This document shows positions 50,276-59,594 of a stretch of DNA of 64,000 nt, in pieces (the first letter of the stretch is position 1; every line of letters starts with the position of its first letter). A program made the translations under genes and the position numbers. The stretch is from Dolosigranulum savutiense. GTDB lineage: Bacteria; Bacillota; Bacilli; Lactobacillales; Carnobacteriaceae_A. The notes under the pieces are model-generated. The model had not been told where the DNA came from. It ran no database searches and saw nothing but the letters and a program-made list of their open reading frames with translations. The DNA lies in NCBI RefSeq assembly GCF_039830095.1, contig NZ_CP142435.1:310001-374000 (forward strand), read 5' to 3'.

Positions 50276-53200
50276 AACACTTGTGAATCTTCTGGTTGCT
50301 CTGGGACTGTTTCTTCCGGCTGCGGTTCTGGTTCTGATGAAACTTCTAGTTCTTCCTCAGGTTGTTCTTCAGCCTCTTTTGTTTTCTCTAACCATTGATT
50401 CAAGAATGCGCCCTTATCAACTTGCTCTTCTGCTTCTATTTGCTCATTTATATTAAGAACTTCTTCAACAAATGGATTCAAATCAACTGACGGAGTAACT
50501 TCGACCTGCTTGATTGTGAGATGGAATGTTTCACTATGTTCAGACAATTCAACTGTATCACCAGCTTGTGCACTTGTATAACCTTCTGGCAGTTCTATCG
50601 CAAGCGTATAGGTTCCTTCTGGCAAACGAACTTGCAAGCGATCCGGATGATATGAAGTTGTAGGGACTAAATGACGATTCCCGGTAGTATCTACGGCATA
50701 AACTGCTGCTCCCTGTGGTAATGCTTCATTTAACTGGACTCTGAATTCACGATAAATAGTCTGTTTAGCTAAGAAATCAACTGTTTGAACAGATTTATCG
50801 AATGCTACGGTAAACTGCTTTTTGACGCTTCCGACTACTTCGAGGTATTCAATGTCATATAAGAAAGTTTCAGCGGTATATGTGCCGAACGGTAATCGTA
50901 GCACATGATTCTTTTTGCCAGCATGTTCAATTGTCTCAACAATATTCCCCTTCTCATCACGAATTAGCACACGGAATCCATATTTCGCATAATTTTCGCC
51001 CGTCTTTTCATCTAAAAGTCTGAATTCGACAACTCCTGTCATACCGATGAGCAATTCATTCAGTTTCTTCTGCTGACGATTCCCGGCATTATCTTCCAAG
51101 TTCAAGACCAAGCGTTTGTCAGTGATATCAACACCTTCTGGAATATCGAATGTTAAATCTTCATTCATGTACAATCTTGGTAACCCTTCCGCAAGTGGGC
51201 TACCATCTTTATAACCAATGCTGGTACGGAATGGGTTGATTCCCGATAAGTCATTAGCTAATTCATTAGTATTTCTAAACGTTAACTTGCGTAGCTGCGC
51301 ATCAAAATCTGCCGCTGTCGCCATCGTTAGTTTGGTATCAAGAGTGAGATCGAATGATAATTCTTGTAAATCAGCCCCAGGAACAACTGGACGATAATTG
51401 ACGACATATTTATATTTACCATCCGCTAATAAATTACCCAGATAATCTAATCCACCCCAGATCGATTCTGGAACAAGTGTACTTTTATCATCCTGACCAT
51501 CAAAGTAGTTCTTACGTCCACTGGTTTTATCACTACGCCACAAGACTTTCTCACGGGCAACGTCATCCAAAGCATAAATACTCGCAACGAAATCCTCATA
51601 ATTTCTTAAGAAGACCCCTCTAAAACCAAGATCATCTTTGTGACCATCACCATTCGGGGAGAAGGCTAATTTCATATCTTTACCTTGTTCTAAGAAATTC
51701 CCTTCTGGATCGACTGTATCTGCTCCCAATGTTTGGATTTGAGGTTTATCTTTTCCTGTATCGACCGCTGTAACCAAACTCGTATAGTGATCATCATGTG
51801 GATCGACGACTTGTTCTTCTACATTAGCATAGTAGTAAAAAGGTACTTCACCTTTCTCTAAATTATAAATAGGTGTCTCTACAACACGTAACGAACTAAA
51901 ATCGCCATGGAACCCAACATACGGAATATTAGCTAAGCGTTGCCCCGCTTCATCATTGAAGACAACATATCCTTCTAAGAAATAGCCATTTTTCATCTGC
52001 GTTAACAACTCTTCACTAAATTCAGAAGCATCCACAGTGATAGAGATTGTTTTAGACTCACCAGCCGCCAGGGTCACTGTTTGACGTTCAGTCGTTTTCA
52101 AATGACGTGGCTGCAAGGACATCAGCGGTCCAATCGGAGAATCTTTTGTCGCATCAGTATTTAAGTATGTTTGATAGGTTAACGTTTTTGCTTCATTGGA
52201 ACGGTTGTGAACAACCACATCGAAACGTAATTGGTCGCCAACATTGTACAAGGAGACACTACCATATCCTTTATTATTGGTGACATACACATCTGACTTC
52301 AAGGCTTTATCCACATTAATAATCCCAGCTCCTTGTTGACGAGGAGAGGTGAAAGCGCCAGTCTCAGGATTGGTATGAAGAGTAGCTGTACTCATTAATA
52401 AGTTCTTGACAAGTGCAGTCAATTCGCCTGCTGACATTTCCGGGTATTTCTTTCGCAACCCTTGCTTAATGAGAGCAACCGCACCAGCTACATGAGGCGA
52501 GGCCATACTCGTTCCGCTCATTGGTCCATACTCACCATCATTATATGCTGAGAAAATTCCCCCACCAGGAGCCGTCACATCTGGTTTCAACTCACCATCA
52601 GCCGATAAGCCCCAACTTGAGAAGTAACTCATTTCTCCCTTATTGGGATGATCAAACTTCATTCGGTGTTGCGTATTGGGTTTAAGTCGATATTTGTCCG
52701 CATGTGCAGCTAATTCATTCCCGGCACGATTCGTAATAAATAGCGCTGGGAAGTCTTTTAATTCGGGATTGTCTCCCAAAGTCATCGTCATCACTTCATC
52801 ATCACTATCATCTCTATTATAGACCACAATTCCTTTAGCACCTGCTCGTTTGGCATGTAGCGCTTTGTCTTCAAATGAAATTTCCCCTCGTTTAACGAGC
52901 GCAAACTTTCCACTCAAATCACGGCCAGCAAAATCTGTTTCCTTACCCAATCCAGCTACTTCATATTCGAATTCACCTTCAGCAAATTCCGGTTGACGCA
53001 AAATTTCTTGTGTCTTGTTATCTCCAAATCCCACCATTAAGTTTCCATTATTAAATTCTGTTTTCTCTAACCCTTTTACTTGCAAAACATATTCCATCGC
53101 TACCGTCGAGTTAACAGATGCTACTGAAATTGAATTTTGAGCAGTTGATGGTGAGCCAACAACTCCAATATCTGGATTGCTTGCTTTTGGATTACTGTGT

Positions 53201-54318
53201 CCTTGACCGAATACACGCGAATTACCTGCTGCAATAACAACACTAACACCAGCAGCATTTGCGTCAGCAATTGCTTTCGATAAGCGATAACTTGTTTCGT
53301 ATAAGGAGCCACTTCCCCCACCGAGACTCAAGTTAATACTTGTTGCCCCGAGCTTAACCGCATCTTCAATCGCTCGAGCGTAAAGATATTCCCAAGTCCC
53401 TCCGTTCAAATCGGAGAAAACACGCATCGCCATCAGTTGTGCTTCTGGTGCGACACCATAAATATATTCTTCATTATCGGGATTATCTAACGTTGGTAAC
53501 TTAACGGGTCGACTTGGATTCCCTGCTGCTGTTCCAGCTACGTGCTGACCGTGTGACATTAAATCATTTTCCTTTAAGTGAATATCCGCATCGGTATAAT
53601 TGTAACCAAAAATCAATTTTTCATTCACCCAACGACCATATTCGATACCGGCTGCTAATTTTGCTTGTTCGAATTGTTCTTGTGTTTGGTAACGAGCTTT
53701 TGTCAAGTCAGAAATACGACCAAATGCATCATGAGTTGGATCGATTCCTGAGTCAATAACCGCCACTACTTCGCCCTCACCGCGGTAGCCAGATTCCCAA
53801 GCTTCTGGTGCATGGATAATTTGGTTAGAATTTTCTGCTTGTGGTTGCTTGTTCTCTTCTACTTCCTCAGCAACCTCTCGCGTCAATATATCTTCTAAGT
53901 CAGTATTTTCTTCCTCAACATCTAGATCCAGGTCAATCCGTTCAGCTTGATCAGCTACATCCAATGCTCTTGCTGGCTCTTCCAATGAAATCTCTTCTAC
54001 TTCTTTAGTGGCTTCTGCTTGTTCTGGTTTAGCTTCTTCTGTCTCCGATTCATCTGCTTTGTCTTTATCCAACTGAGCTTCTTTGTTTAGTTCCGGAGCT
54101 ACTTCTGCTTCTTCTATTGATTCAACATCTAGCTCCAGGTCAGAGACAATAGCTTCTCCATCAGATTCCAGAATATCTCCAACTTCCAATACTTCACCAA
54201 CTTCTGGCAGTACTTCTTCTGCTGAAACATCTTGACTGACGCTTCCCAAGGCCATCAGCATTCCAACAGCTACTGATACCGTAAACCATTGGCCATTCTT
54301 CTTGCGCAATAACTTCAT
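49660..54318 (-). CDS. Secreted C5a-peptidase/lactocepin-like subtilase with GA-like repeats
   Basis: This 1552-residue S8 protease has a signal (MKLLRKKNGQW, hydrophobic core, cleavage after DVSA) and an acidic propeptide to about 165. Catalytic D189 (AVIDSGIDPTHD), H256 (MSHGQHVAG), oxyanion N366 (AAGNS) and S604 (SGTSMASPHVAG) are all present, with a PA domain inserted at about 410-560. Fn3-like domains follow; MKNGYFLEGYVVFND and IPYVGFHGDF match streptococcal ScpA. Near the C-end are three GA-like three-helix repeats of about 48 residues (about 1330-1552), the last ending the protein at ADFRQKV. There is no LPXTG, so it is likely released or held by the repeats. The ATG at 54316-54318 has GGGAG eight bases upstream; the longer frame to 54360 is rejected. 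Confidence 0.9.
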   Translation of the reverse strand: MKLLRKKNGQWFTVSVAVGMLMALGSVSQDVSAEEVLPEVGEVLEVGDILESDGEAIVSDLELDVESIEEAEVAPELNKEAQLDKDKADESETEEAKPEQAEATKEVEEISLEEPARALDVADQAERIDLDLDVEEENTDLEDILTREVAEEVEENKQPQAENSNQIIHAPEAWESGYRGEGEVVAVIDSGIDPTHDAFGRISDLTKARYQTQEQFEQAKLAAGIEYGRWVNEKLIFGYNYTDADIHLKENDLMSHGQHVAGTAAGNPSRPVKLPTLDNPDNEEYIYGVAPEAQLMAMRVFSDLNGGTWEYLYARAIEDAVKLGATSINLSLGGGSGSLYETSYRLSKAIADANAAGVSVVIAAGNSRVFGQGHSNPKASNPDIGVVGSPSTAQNSISVASVNSTVAMEYVLQVKGLEKTEFNNGNLMVGFGDNKTQEILRQPEFAEGEFEYEVAGLGKETDFAGRDLSGKFALVKRGEISFEDKALHAKRAGAKGIVVYNRDDSDDEVMTMTLGDNPELKDFPALFITNRAGNELAAHADKYRLKPNTQHRMKFDHPNKGEMSYFSSWGLSADGELKPDVTAPGGGIFSAYNDGEYGPMSGTSMASPHVAGAVALIKQGLRKKYPEMSAGELTALVKNLLMSTATLHTNPETGAFTSPRQQGAGIINVDKALKSDVYVTNNKGYGSVSLYNVGDQLRFDVVVHNRSNEAKTLTYQTYLNTDATKDSPIGPLMSLQPRHLKTTERQTVTLAAGESKTISITVDASEFSEELLTQMKNGYFLEGYVVFNDEAGQRLANIPYVGFHGDFSSLRVVETPIYNLEKGEVPFYYYANVEEQVVDPHDDHYTSLVTAVDTGKDKPQIQTLGADTVDPEGNFLEQGKDMKLAFSPNGDGHKDDLGFRGVFLRNYEDFVASIYALDDVAREKVLWRSDKTSGRKNYFDGQDDKSTLVPESIWGGLDYLGNLLADGKYKYVVNYRPVVPGADLQELSFDLTLDTKLTMATAADFDAQLRKLTFRNTNELANDLSGINPFRTSIGYKDGSPLAEGLPRLYMNEDLTFDIPEGVDITDKRLVLNLEDNAGNRQQKKLNELLIGMTGVVEFRLLDEKTGENYAKYGFRVLIRDEKGNIVETIEHAGKKNHVLRLPFGTYTAETFLYDIEYLEVVGSVKKQFTVAFDKSVQTVDFLAKQTIYREFRVQLNEALPQGAAVYAVDTTGNRHLVPTTSYHPDRLQVRLPEGTYTLAIELPEGYTSAQAGDTVELSEHSETFHLTIKQVEVTPSVDLNPFVEEVLNINEQIEAEEQVDKGAFLNQWLEKTKEAEEQPEEELEVSSEPEPQPEETVPEQPEDSQVLAKKKVEANLAIIRSEQASDHLKQTYLILIRQADSAEAVQALLAEFQQKATAEDTTIPASPQEPPVEAEPEQELETVLEPENKREVTDDPKLVEKRKVETIFAIIRDTTASDNLKQEYLALVRQARHVEQLEELLAEFQHKANEPKPTPQDDPKLVEKRKVETIFAIIRTTTAAEDLQKEYLTLVRQAKSVARIEELLADFRQKV

Positions 54319-54761
54319 GCCGCACACTCCCTTATTTTTTATTGATAAACGACATTTCACTCCACCCCACTGAAAGATTATGGCTTCTGTATTGTATCAG
54401 CTAGTATATTCTAAAAATAACACATTAATTTATTTTGGAATTTTTCAGACAAAAATATGATAAAATAAGTGTATCCCAGCTAAAAAATTACTTCAAACCA
54501 GTAAAAATTCTCTCAATCATTGGCGAAACCGCTTATTGGAATATATTATATCTTCTTTTAAACTCATTTTCAACATTATTATACAAAATATTGTCAGAAA
54601 ATTGTAATTAATCTATTAATTTCGCTGAATATTTCTGTTCTCTCCTCTTGTTAATATACAAAAATAATTACCTTATAAAATATTTTTATGATATCCTTTT
54701 GTTTTTGAGATCTTCATAGTATAATAAACATAGAGAATTCACATACAGAGGGGGAAGCTAA
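54319..54761. other. AT-rich divergent intergenic region
   Basis: This 443-base gap lies between the subtilase gene (leftward) and a small membrane protein gene (rightward). A TACAAT box at about 54394-54399 (minus) could serve the protease, and a TATAAT at about 54720-54725 (plus) the small gene. Neither has a convincing -35 box. I see no ORF, RNA or long repeat. Confidence 0.45.
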
Positions 54762-54989
54762 ATGAACTATGTCAATCAAATAATTGGTTGGGGTGCACTT
54801 TTAATTGCATTAGCTGGTGTGGGATTCCAGCATGAATGGCTTTGTGCACTAGCAGTTGTGTTCGGTATTGTAGCTATGTTCTTTAAAGATATTCGTGGAA
54901 TGGGCATAACCTCTATTAGCATTGGCGTAATAGGCTGGCTAATGACTACCTTGTACAGCTCTAGTCAAGTCTTCGAATTATTCCAATAA
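54762..54989 (+). CDS. Small membrane protein of unknown function
   Basis: This 75-residue protein has two or three hydrophobic segments (IGWGALLIALAGVGF, ALAVVFGIVAMFF, ISIGVIGWLMTTL) and a short charged loop (KDIRGMG). A strong ribosome site (GAGGGGGAAG) supports translation. I recognise no family. It is followed by a symmetric terminator shared with the convergent M50-like gene. Confidence 0.65.
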   Translation: MNYVNQIIGWGALLIALAGVGFQHEWLCALAVVFGIVAMFFKDIRGMGITSISIGVIGWLMTTLYSSSQVFELFQ

Positions 54990-55010
54990 TCTGCTGCCCC
55001 ACTACTAAGT

Positions 55011-55095
55011 AAAAAAGCCTCCGAGTAATGCAGTGCCTTGGAAGTTGGTATAGTCAATCCAACTCTTGGGCCACCACATCACAGGAGGCTTTTTT
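55011..55095. terminator. Compound bidirectional terminator
   Basis: AAAAAAGCCTCC and GGAGGCTTTTTT pair across an 85-base element. Inside, a second helix forms from GGAAGTTGG and CCAACTCTT. It lies between convergent genes and can end both transcripts. The large inner structure is more than a simple terminator needs. Confidence 0.7.
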
Positions 55096-55101
55096 GTTCA
55101 G

Positions 55102-56175
55102 TTATCGGCGGTATACATACTCTAAATAAACCAGTAGTCGTTCTTCTACCGCTCGTTCAATTTTGGTTTCAATCAAGTCTAGACGTTCCCGTGCAATACT
55201 CAATCGTGTCATTGCTCGAGAATAATTACCATCAACTTCTGCTGCATATAATGACTGAACCGTCGCATGTTCGGGCTTATCACTTGTAATCACCTTTTCA
55301 AAATAAGGATGATGCTTAAAGTGCTGAATCATCTCAAGTGAGTCATTATCTGCCAATAAAAAGGCTAATAAATGAAGCGCGTAGACCTCTTCTTTATAGC
55401 CGTTGAATAACTGATCAAATACTGACCATAGTTGCTGGCTCAAGGCATATGCTTGATTAAATTCGTGCTGATCAATTGCATTTAAAATTTTTAGTATCAT
55501 AAGAGATGTCTGATTCGATTGACTGAGCGCTATTTTATCGTTCAAGTCAATATGAGTCACAATCTCATGCATAGGCACTCCTTGCATGAGCTGCTTATAG
55601 GTGATTAACACTTGTCGTAACTGTTCTTTATAAGAAGGGGTACGTAGAATTTCTTTCAAATGATACCCATCTGTCGGATCAATTGGCATTAAGTTCATTC
55701 CTCCGAAAAAAATGCCCACATACCCAGCAACAATTAGGATATTATTCCATAATGGTTGATATAACGTACGTGCTACAGCTAATAAAGTAATTCCCAATAA
55801 CATATTAACCGTTATTCCACCCAAAAAATACGGTATCACCGGAACATTTTTCTTAGTTGGAACCATCAGTGCTTGGCCTAGCATGCCTTTCGTAATGGAT
55901 TGCTTATCTACCTTGGTCTGCCATCCTGATTCTCCTCGATAAAGTGTCACATATAACATCCGAAAAACACTGAGTTGATAGCCAGTTAACCACCCGCCTA
56001 GCACATGACCTAATTCATGTAATAATATATGCAAAAAACCACTAACAATCAGTGTAATGATAATCACTAATATCGTTTCGAAAAGACGACCCGAATATAT
56101 AAAATAAACACTAAAATATAAGCTAATAATAAACCCCATTACCCCACCAAATACAAATGGCAATATTTTTTTCAT
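55102..56175 (-). CDS. M50 family (site-2 protease-like) membrane protein
   Basis: This 357-residue protein has about five membrane segments in the first 190 residues. The zinc motif HELGH lies in a helix (LHILLHELGHVLGGWLTGY, about 50-68), and NLMPIDPTDGYHLKEIL near 160 resembles the third ligand of M50 peptidases. The C-terminal half (about 190-357) is helical and soluble with TPR-like spacing. It could be an intramembrane protease or a secretion-associated relative; no substrate is visible nearby. It is followed by the PAP2 gene upstream on the same strand, 27 bases away. Confidence 0.75.
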   Translation of the reverse strand: MKKILPFVFGGVMGFIISLYFSVYFIYSGRLFETILVIIITLIVSGFLHILLHELGHVLGGWLTGYQLSVFRMLYVTLYRGESGWQTKVDKQSITKGMLGQALMVPTKKNVPVIPYFLGGITVNMLLGITLLAVARTLYQPLWNNILIVAGYVGIFFGGMNLMPIDPTDGYHLKEILRTPSYKEQLRQVLITYKQLMQGVPMHEIVTHIDLNDKIALSQSNQTSLMILKILNAIDQHEFNQAYALSQQLWSVFDQLFNGYKEEVYALHLLAFLLADNDSLEMIQHFKHHPYFEKVITSDKPEHATVQSLYAAEVDGNYSRAMTRLSIARERLDLIETKIERAVEERLLVYLEYVYRR

Positions 56176-56202
56176 ATTATCTCGTCCTCTCTAGAGATAT
56201 TT

Positions 56203-56868
56203 TTATTTAACTGCTCGCAAACCAAAAGTAGCAATACTAATAAATAACCAACTAGCTCCTAGGGAAAAACCTGCTAACACATCAGAAGGAAAATGCACCC
56301 CTAAGTAAATCCGACTCAAGCCAATCGCTACAATGGTGACGCTGCAAACGACACTGACTAAAAAATGCAAAATAGCTTCATTAGACCATAACCGAATAAC
56401 AATAAATAAGAGTGAACCTAATAAAATCATCGCTCCCATCGAGTGTCCGCTAGGGAAAGCATAGTGACTTTCAGACACAAGATGTTCAATATAATCAGGC
56501 CGCACCCGCGCAAATTGATGCTTCACAAAATTATTCAACAATCCCGCCCCGACTCCAACTGTTAACGCAAACCATATCGCCTCTTGCCACCGACGAACCG
56601 CTAAAAGGATTAAGGTAATAATACCCGCGAAAGCTGCTTGTGCCCAAAGATCACCCAGTGTTGTTATTCCTACGACAATCTGGGTGCGCTCCGCAGTCCG
56701 CATATTATGTAAAATAGCTCCCAAATTTGCATCCATTTCATTCAGCCATACTGGATTAAACGTTAGTAATAACGCCAAAATAATAAACGGAATTAATAAC
56801 GCCACACCCGTTAAAGCCGTATTTCGCTCTGTCCAAAAAGTACTTGTTCGTTTTGTCAATCCAATCAC
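56203..56868 (-). CDS. PAP2-family phosphatase, membrane
   Basis: This 221-residue protein has six hydrophobic segments and all three PAP2 signatures: KHQFARVRP (about 106), FPSGHSMGAM (about 126) and SRIYLGVHFPSDVLAG (about 180). Such enzymes dephosphorylate phosphatidic acid, phosphatidylglycerol phosphate or undecaprenyl diphosphate at the membrane. The frame opens with GTG at 56868, but GGAG overlaps that codon; TTG at 56859 is eight bases after GGAG and may be the true start. It is co-directional with the M50-like gene. Confidence 0.88.
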   Translation of the reverse strand: MIGLTKRTSTFWTERNTALTGVALLIPFIILALLLTFNPVWLNEMDANLGAILHNMRTAERTQIVVGITTLGDLWAQAAFAGIITLILLAVRRWQEAIWFALTVGVGAGLLNNFVKHQFARVRPDYIEHLVSESHYAFPSGHSMGAMILLGSLLFIVIRLWSNEAILHFLVSVVCSVTIVAIGLSRIYLGVHFPSDVLAGFSLGASWLFISIATFGLRAVK

Positions 56869-56939
56869 TCCAAACTATTCATTATCTCTATTATCCGTTA
56901 AATTCACAACTTTGACAAGGTATTTAACTAATTTTCCGT

Positions 56940-57005
56940 CTTGAGACTGATTTTCTCAAGCTATCAAAAAATATATCAGTCAACTTTGCTTCGTTAAAGT
57001 TGACT
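56940..57005. promoter_or_regulatory. Two perfect hairpins upstream of guaC
   Basis: CTTGAGA/TCTCAAG (56940-56960) and AGTCAACTTT/AAAGTTGACT (56978-57005) are perfect inverted repeats of 7 and 10 bp. They lie 130-190 bases before guaC and also upstream of the PAP2 gene. They could be protein-binding sites or a terminator/antiterminator; no purine riboswitch core is present. Confidence 0.45.
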
Positions 57006-57133
57006 TTCTATAGGCTTTAACGTATTCTATTAAGGGAAATAAAATTAAATAACGTATATTAAATGCTTATTTCCTATTTTTATGTCCTATTGCCGTATGA
57101 ATTACGAATGAACTATAAGGAGAATTAGAATTC

Positions 57134-58168
57134 ATGAAGATTTTTGACTACGAAGATATTCAACTGATTCCAGCTAAAGCGGTTGTCAAGAGCCGTTCAG
57201 AATGTGATACCTCAGTGGAATTGGGTGGACGCCACTTCAAGTTACCTGTTGTTCCAGCCAACATGCAGACAGTCATCGATGAAGAATTAGCAGTCTGGTT
57301 AGCGAAGGAAGGCTACTTCTACGTTATGCACCGTTTTGATGAAGCAGCTCGCTTGCCTTTCATCCAATCGATGCATGACCAGAATTTATTTGCATCGATT
57401 AGTTTAGGTGTGAAAGATTACGAATATGATTTTGTTGAGCAATTAGTGGCTGAAGATGCCATTCCTGAATATATTACGATTGATGTGGCACACGGTCATT
57501 CTGATATGGTCATTCAGATGATTACGCACGTGAAAAAGCATATGCCAGAAACCTTCCTCATTGTCGGAAACGTCGGTACACCTGCAGCTGTCCGCGAATT
57601 AGAAAATGCCGGTGCTGACGCAACAAAAGTAGGTATCGGGCCAGGAAAAGTCTGTACGACAAAACTAAAAACTGGTTTCGGTACAGGAGGATGGCAACTC
57701 GCTGCCCTCTCTCACTGTTCAAAAGTAGCTCGAAAACCGCTTATTGCTGATGGTGGCGTTCGTACACATGGTGACATTGCCAAATCAGTTCGCTTTGGTG
57801 CAACAATGGTCATGATTGGCTCTCTCTTCTCTGGCCACGAACAATCACCGGGGCAGATGGTTGAAGTTAATGGCAAAAAATATAAAGAATACTTCGGCTC
57901 AGCCTCCGCTTCCCAAAAAGGTGAACGTAAAAATGTTGAAGGGAAGAAAATGCTTGTTCCTTACAAAGGCGATATTGCCCTCACCTTAGCTGAAATGAAA
58001 CAAGATTTACAATCCTCCATCTCTTATGCTGGAGGGCGTGATCTCGATGCCATCCGTCGTGTCGATTATGTTATTGTCAAAAACTCCATTATGAATGGTG
58101 AACATTATAATTCATTCGGTATCGACGTCAACGACAGCTTTGCTAGCTCAAACTATAATCAAGCATAA
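57134..58168 (+). CDS. guaC: GMP reductase
   Basis: This 344-residue IMPDH/GMPR-fold TIM barrel starts [20 protein letters not shown]. It has [34 protein letters not shown], the active-site Cys loop [20 protein letters not shown] (about 172-191), and [19 protein letters not shown]. It follows the GuaC2 type of Gram-positive bacteria, converting GMP to IMP with NADPH in purine recycling. AAGGAG lies upstream of the ATG. A bidirectional terminator follows. Confidence 0.94.
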   Translation: MKIFDYEDIQLIPAKAVVKSRSECDTSVELGGRHFKLPVVPANMQTVIDEELAVWLAKEGYFYVMHRFDEAARLPFIQSMHDQNLFASISLGVKDYEYDFVEQLVAEDAIPEYITIDVAHGHSDMVIQMITHVKKHMPETFLIVGNVGTPAAVRELENAGADATKVGIGPGKVCTTKLKTGFGTGGWQLAALSHCSKVARKPLIADGGVRTHGDIAKSVRFGATMVMIGSLFSGHEQSPGQMVEVNGKKYKEYFGSASASQKGERKNVEGKKMLVPYKGDIALTLAEMKQDLQSSISYAGGRDLDAIRRVDYVIVKNSIMNGEHYNSFGIDVNDSFASSNYNQA

Positions 58169-58190
58169 ATAATATAAATAAATACTATCA

Positions 58191-58238
58191 AAAAAGGCAA
58201 CTACATTAATCAAACAGGATCAATGTAGTTGCCTTTTT
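58191..58238. terminator. Bidirectional terminator between guaC and the guanylate-kinase-like gene
   Basis: Perfect 17-bp stem (AAAAAGGCAACTACATT with AATGTAGTTGCCTTTTT) with A and T runs at both ends, between convergent genes. Confidence 0.95.
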
Positions 58239-58255
58239 CTAATATCATTCCTATA

Positions 58256-58795
58256 TCACTTCAGTTGATCAATCATCGCTAGCAATTCATTCACTGCTTG
58301 TTGGAAGTGATTATTTTCGATCACATAATCTGTCTCTTGTGGTGGAGTTAGTTCGCCGATTTCACGACAGAAGGAAATTCGCTCATTAATCTTTCGAGGA
58401 CTATCTCCACGTTTAGCCATGCGACGAGCCATCTCTTCTTCAGAAATTGTAATAAAACATGTCACCGCTATATCCGGATACTGGCGATTCAAGGCATGAA
58501 CCCCATTACGATCGAGTGATACATGGACAATATCATGGTGTGCTAAGGCCTCTTGCACTTCTGCCTTCGTTAAGCCGTACATATGATTATTGTAAACCGT
58601 CTGTTCAACAAAATCATCCGCCTCAAGCTCAAAAGCTGCTCGAAAATAATAATCTTCGCCTTCTTGTTCGCCAGGGCGCTTAGACCGCGTTGTCGTAGTC
58701 ACTAGCTTAGGATAGCCTGCCTTAGTCAACTCTGAGCCTAAAGATGTCTTGCCACTCCCGCTTGGCCCAACTAACACAATAATAAATTTGCCCAC
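58256..58795 (-). CDS. Guanylate kinase family protein
   Basis: This 179-residue P-loop kinase has IVLVGPSGSGKTSLGSEL (about 6-23), the GMP-binding TTTTRSKRPGEQEGEDYYF (about 33-51) and a lid region (RMAKRGDSPRKINERISF). It is about 25 residues shorter than typical Gmk, and its convergent neighbour is guaC. It may be a second guanylate kinase or a specialised relative; the essential gmk, usually beside rpoZ, would be elsewhere. A GGAGGATTAG ribosome site precedes the ATG. Confidence 0.8.
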   Translation of the reverse strand: MGKFIIVLVGPSGSGKTSLGSELTKAGYPKLVTTTTRSKRPGEQEGEDYYFRAAFELEADDFVEQTVYNNHMYGLTKAEVQEALAHHDIVHVSLDRNGVHALNRQYPDIAVTCFITISEEEMARRMAKRGDSPRKINERISFCREIGELTPPQETDYVIENNHFQQAVNELLAMIDQLK

Positions 58796-58855
58796 ACTAA
58801 TCCTCCTTGTATTACATAACGTTTTTCACTTCACAAAATTGACTTCTTTTAGTAT

Positions 58856-58880
58856 AAAAAAGGCGAGCACAACGCCCGCC
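58856..58880 (-). terminator. Terminator of crr
   Basis: GGCGGGC/GCTCGCC stem with a GTTGT loop, then a T-run on the minus strand. Confidence 0.88.
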
Positions 58881-58902
58881 CTTCTTTATGTCCGTTTGAA
58901 AC

Positions 58903-59415
58903 TTATTTAGCTTCAATTGTTCCGATTTGGTCACCGCGTTTGCTTTCACCAGTTGACGTCAAGTTGTAGTTTTCAACTTGATCCATGTTAGTGAAAACAA
59001 CAATAACAGTATCTTCTTTGTCTGCTTCTTTCAATCCTGCTAAGTCAACTGTTGAAATTTTTGTCTCTGGTGTAACAGTATCGCCTTCTTTTACTAATGT
59101 GTCGAACGGTCCACCTTCTAATTCTACTGTATCAATCCCGATGTGGACAAGCACTTCGATACCATTCTCTAACTCTAAACCAACCGCGTGTTGCGTTGGG
59201 AAAACTGAAACAACTTTTCCAGTTCCTGGTGCATAAACATCGCCATCAGCAGGCTCCACACCAAATCCATCTCCCATCATTTTTTGAGAGAACACTGGAT
59301 CATTCACGTTCTCAATAGCCACAACTTTTCCGTTAACTGGTGACACAATGGCTTGTGATTTATTTTGTTCTTGTTCTTTGTTCTTGTTTCCTTTAAAAAA
59401 ATCAAATAATCCCAT
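58903..59415 (-). CDS. crr: PTS glucose-type EIIA component
   Basis: This 170-residue protein starts MGLFDFFKGNKNKEQEQNKS, then has the EIIA-Glc beta barrel (IVSPVNGKVVAIENVNDPVF) and the active histidine in VLVHIGIDTVELEGGPF (about residue 92). The TQHAVGLELENG segment carries the second conserved histidine. It takes phosphate from HPr and passes it to a sugar EIIBC encoded elsewhere. The ATG at 59413-59415 is nine bases from GAAGG; a codon three triplets earlier abuts that site. Monocistronic. Confidence 0.93.
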   Translation of the reverse strand: MGLFDFFKGNKNKEQEQNKSQAIVSPVNGKVVAIENVNDPVFSQKMMGDGFGVEPADGDVYAPGTGKVVSVFPTQHAVGLELENGIEVLVHIGIDTVELEGGPFDTLVKEGDTVTPETKISTVDLAGLKEADKEDTVIVVFTNMDQVENYNLTSTGESKRGDQIGTIEAK

Positions 59416-59594
59416 GCTTATCATCCTTCATTTTTTAGTTTGTCAATTTACAACTCATTCTAATAATAACACACTTTCACTGCGAATAGAAATAATTTAC
59501 TCATAAATCTAAAATCTCTTGAGTCTATGCGGTAATTAGCGTAAACTAAGAGCGTGTAACTATTTATATTATAGAAATAGGAGTGTATTATGTT

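Noticed and set aside
54277-54318. KxYKxGKxW-type signal at the subtilase N-terminus
   Set aside because: LRKKNGQWF looks similar but does not fit the motif spacing; streptococcal C5a peptidase has a comparable plain signal.
56940-57133. Purine (guanine) riboswitch upstream of guaC
   Set aside because: The conserved core and the three-helix layout are absent; only two simple hairpins occur.
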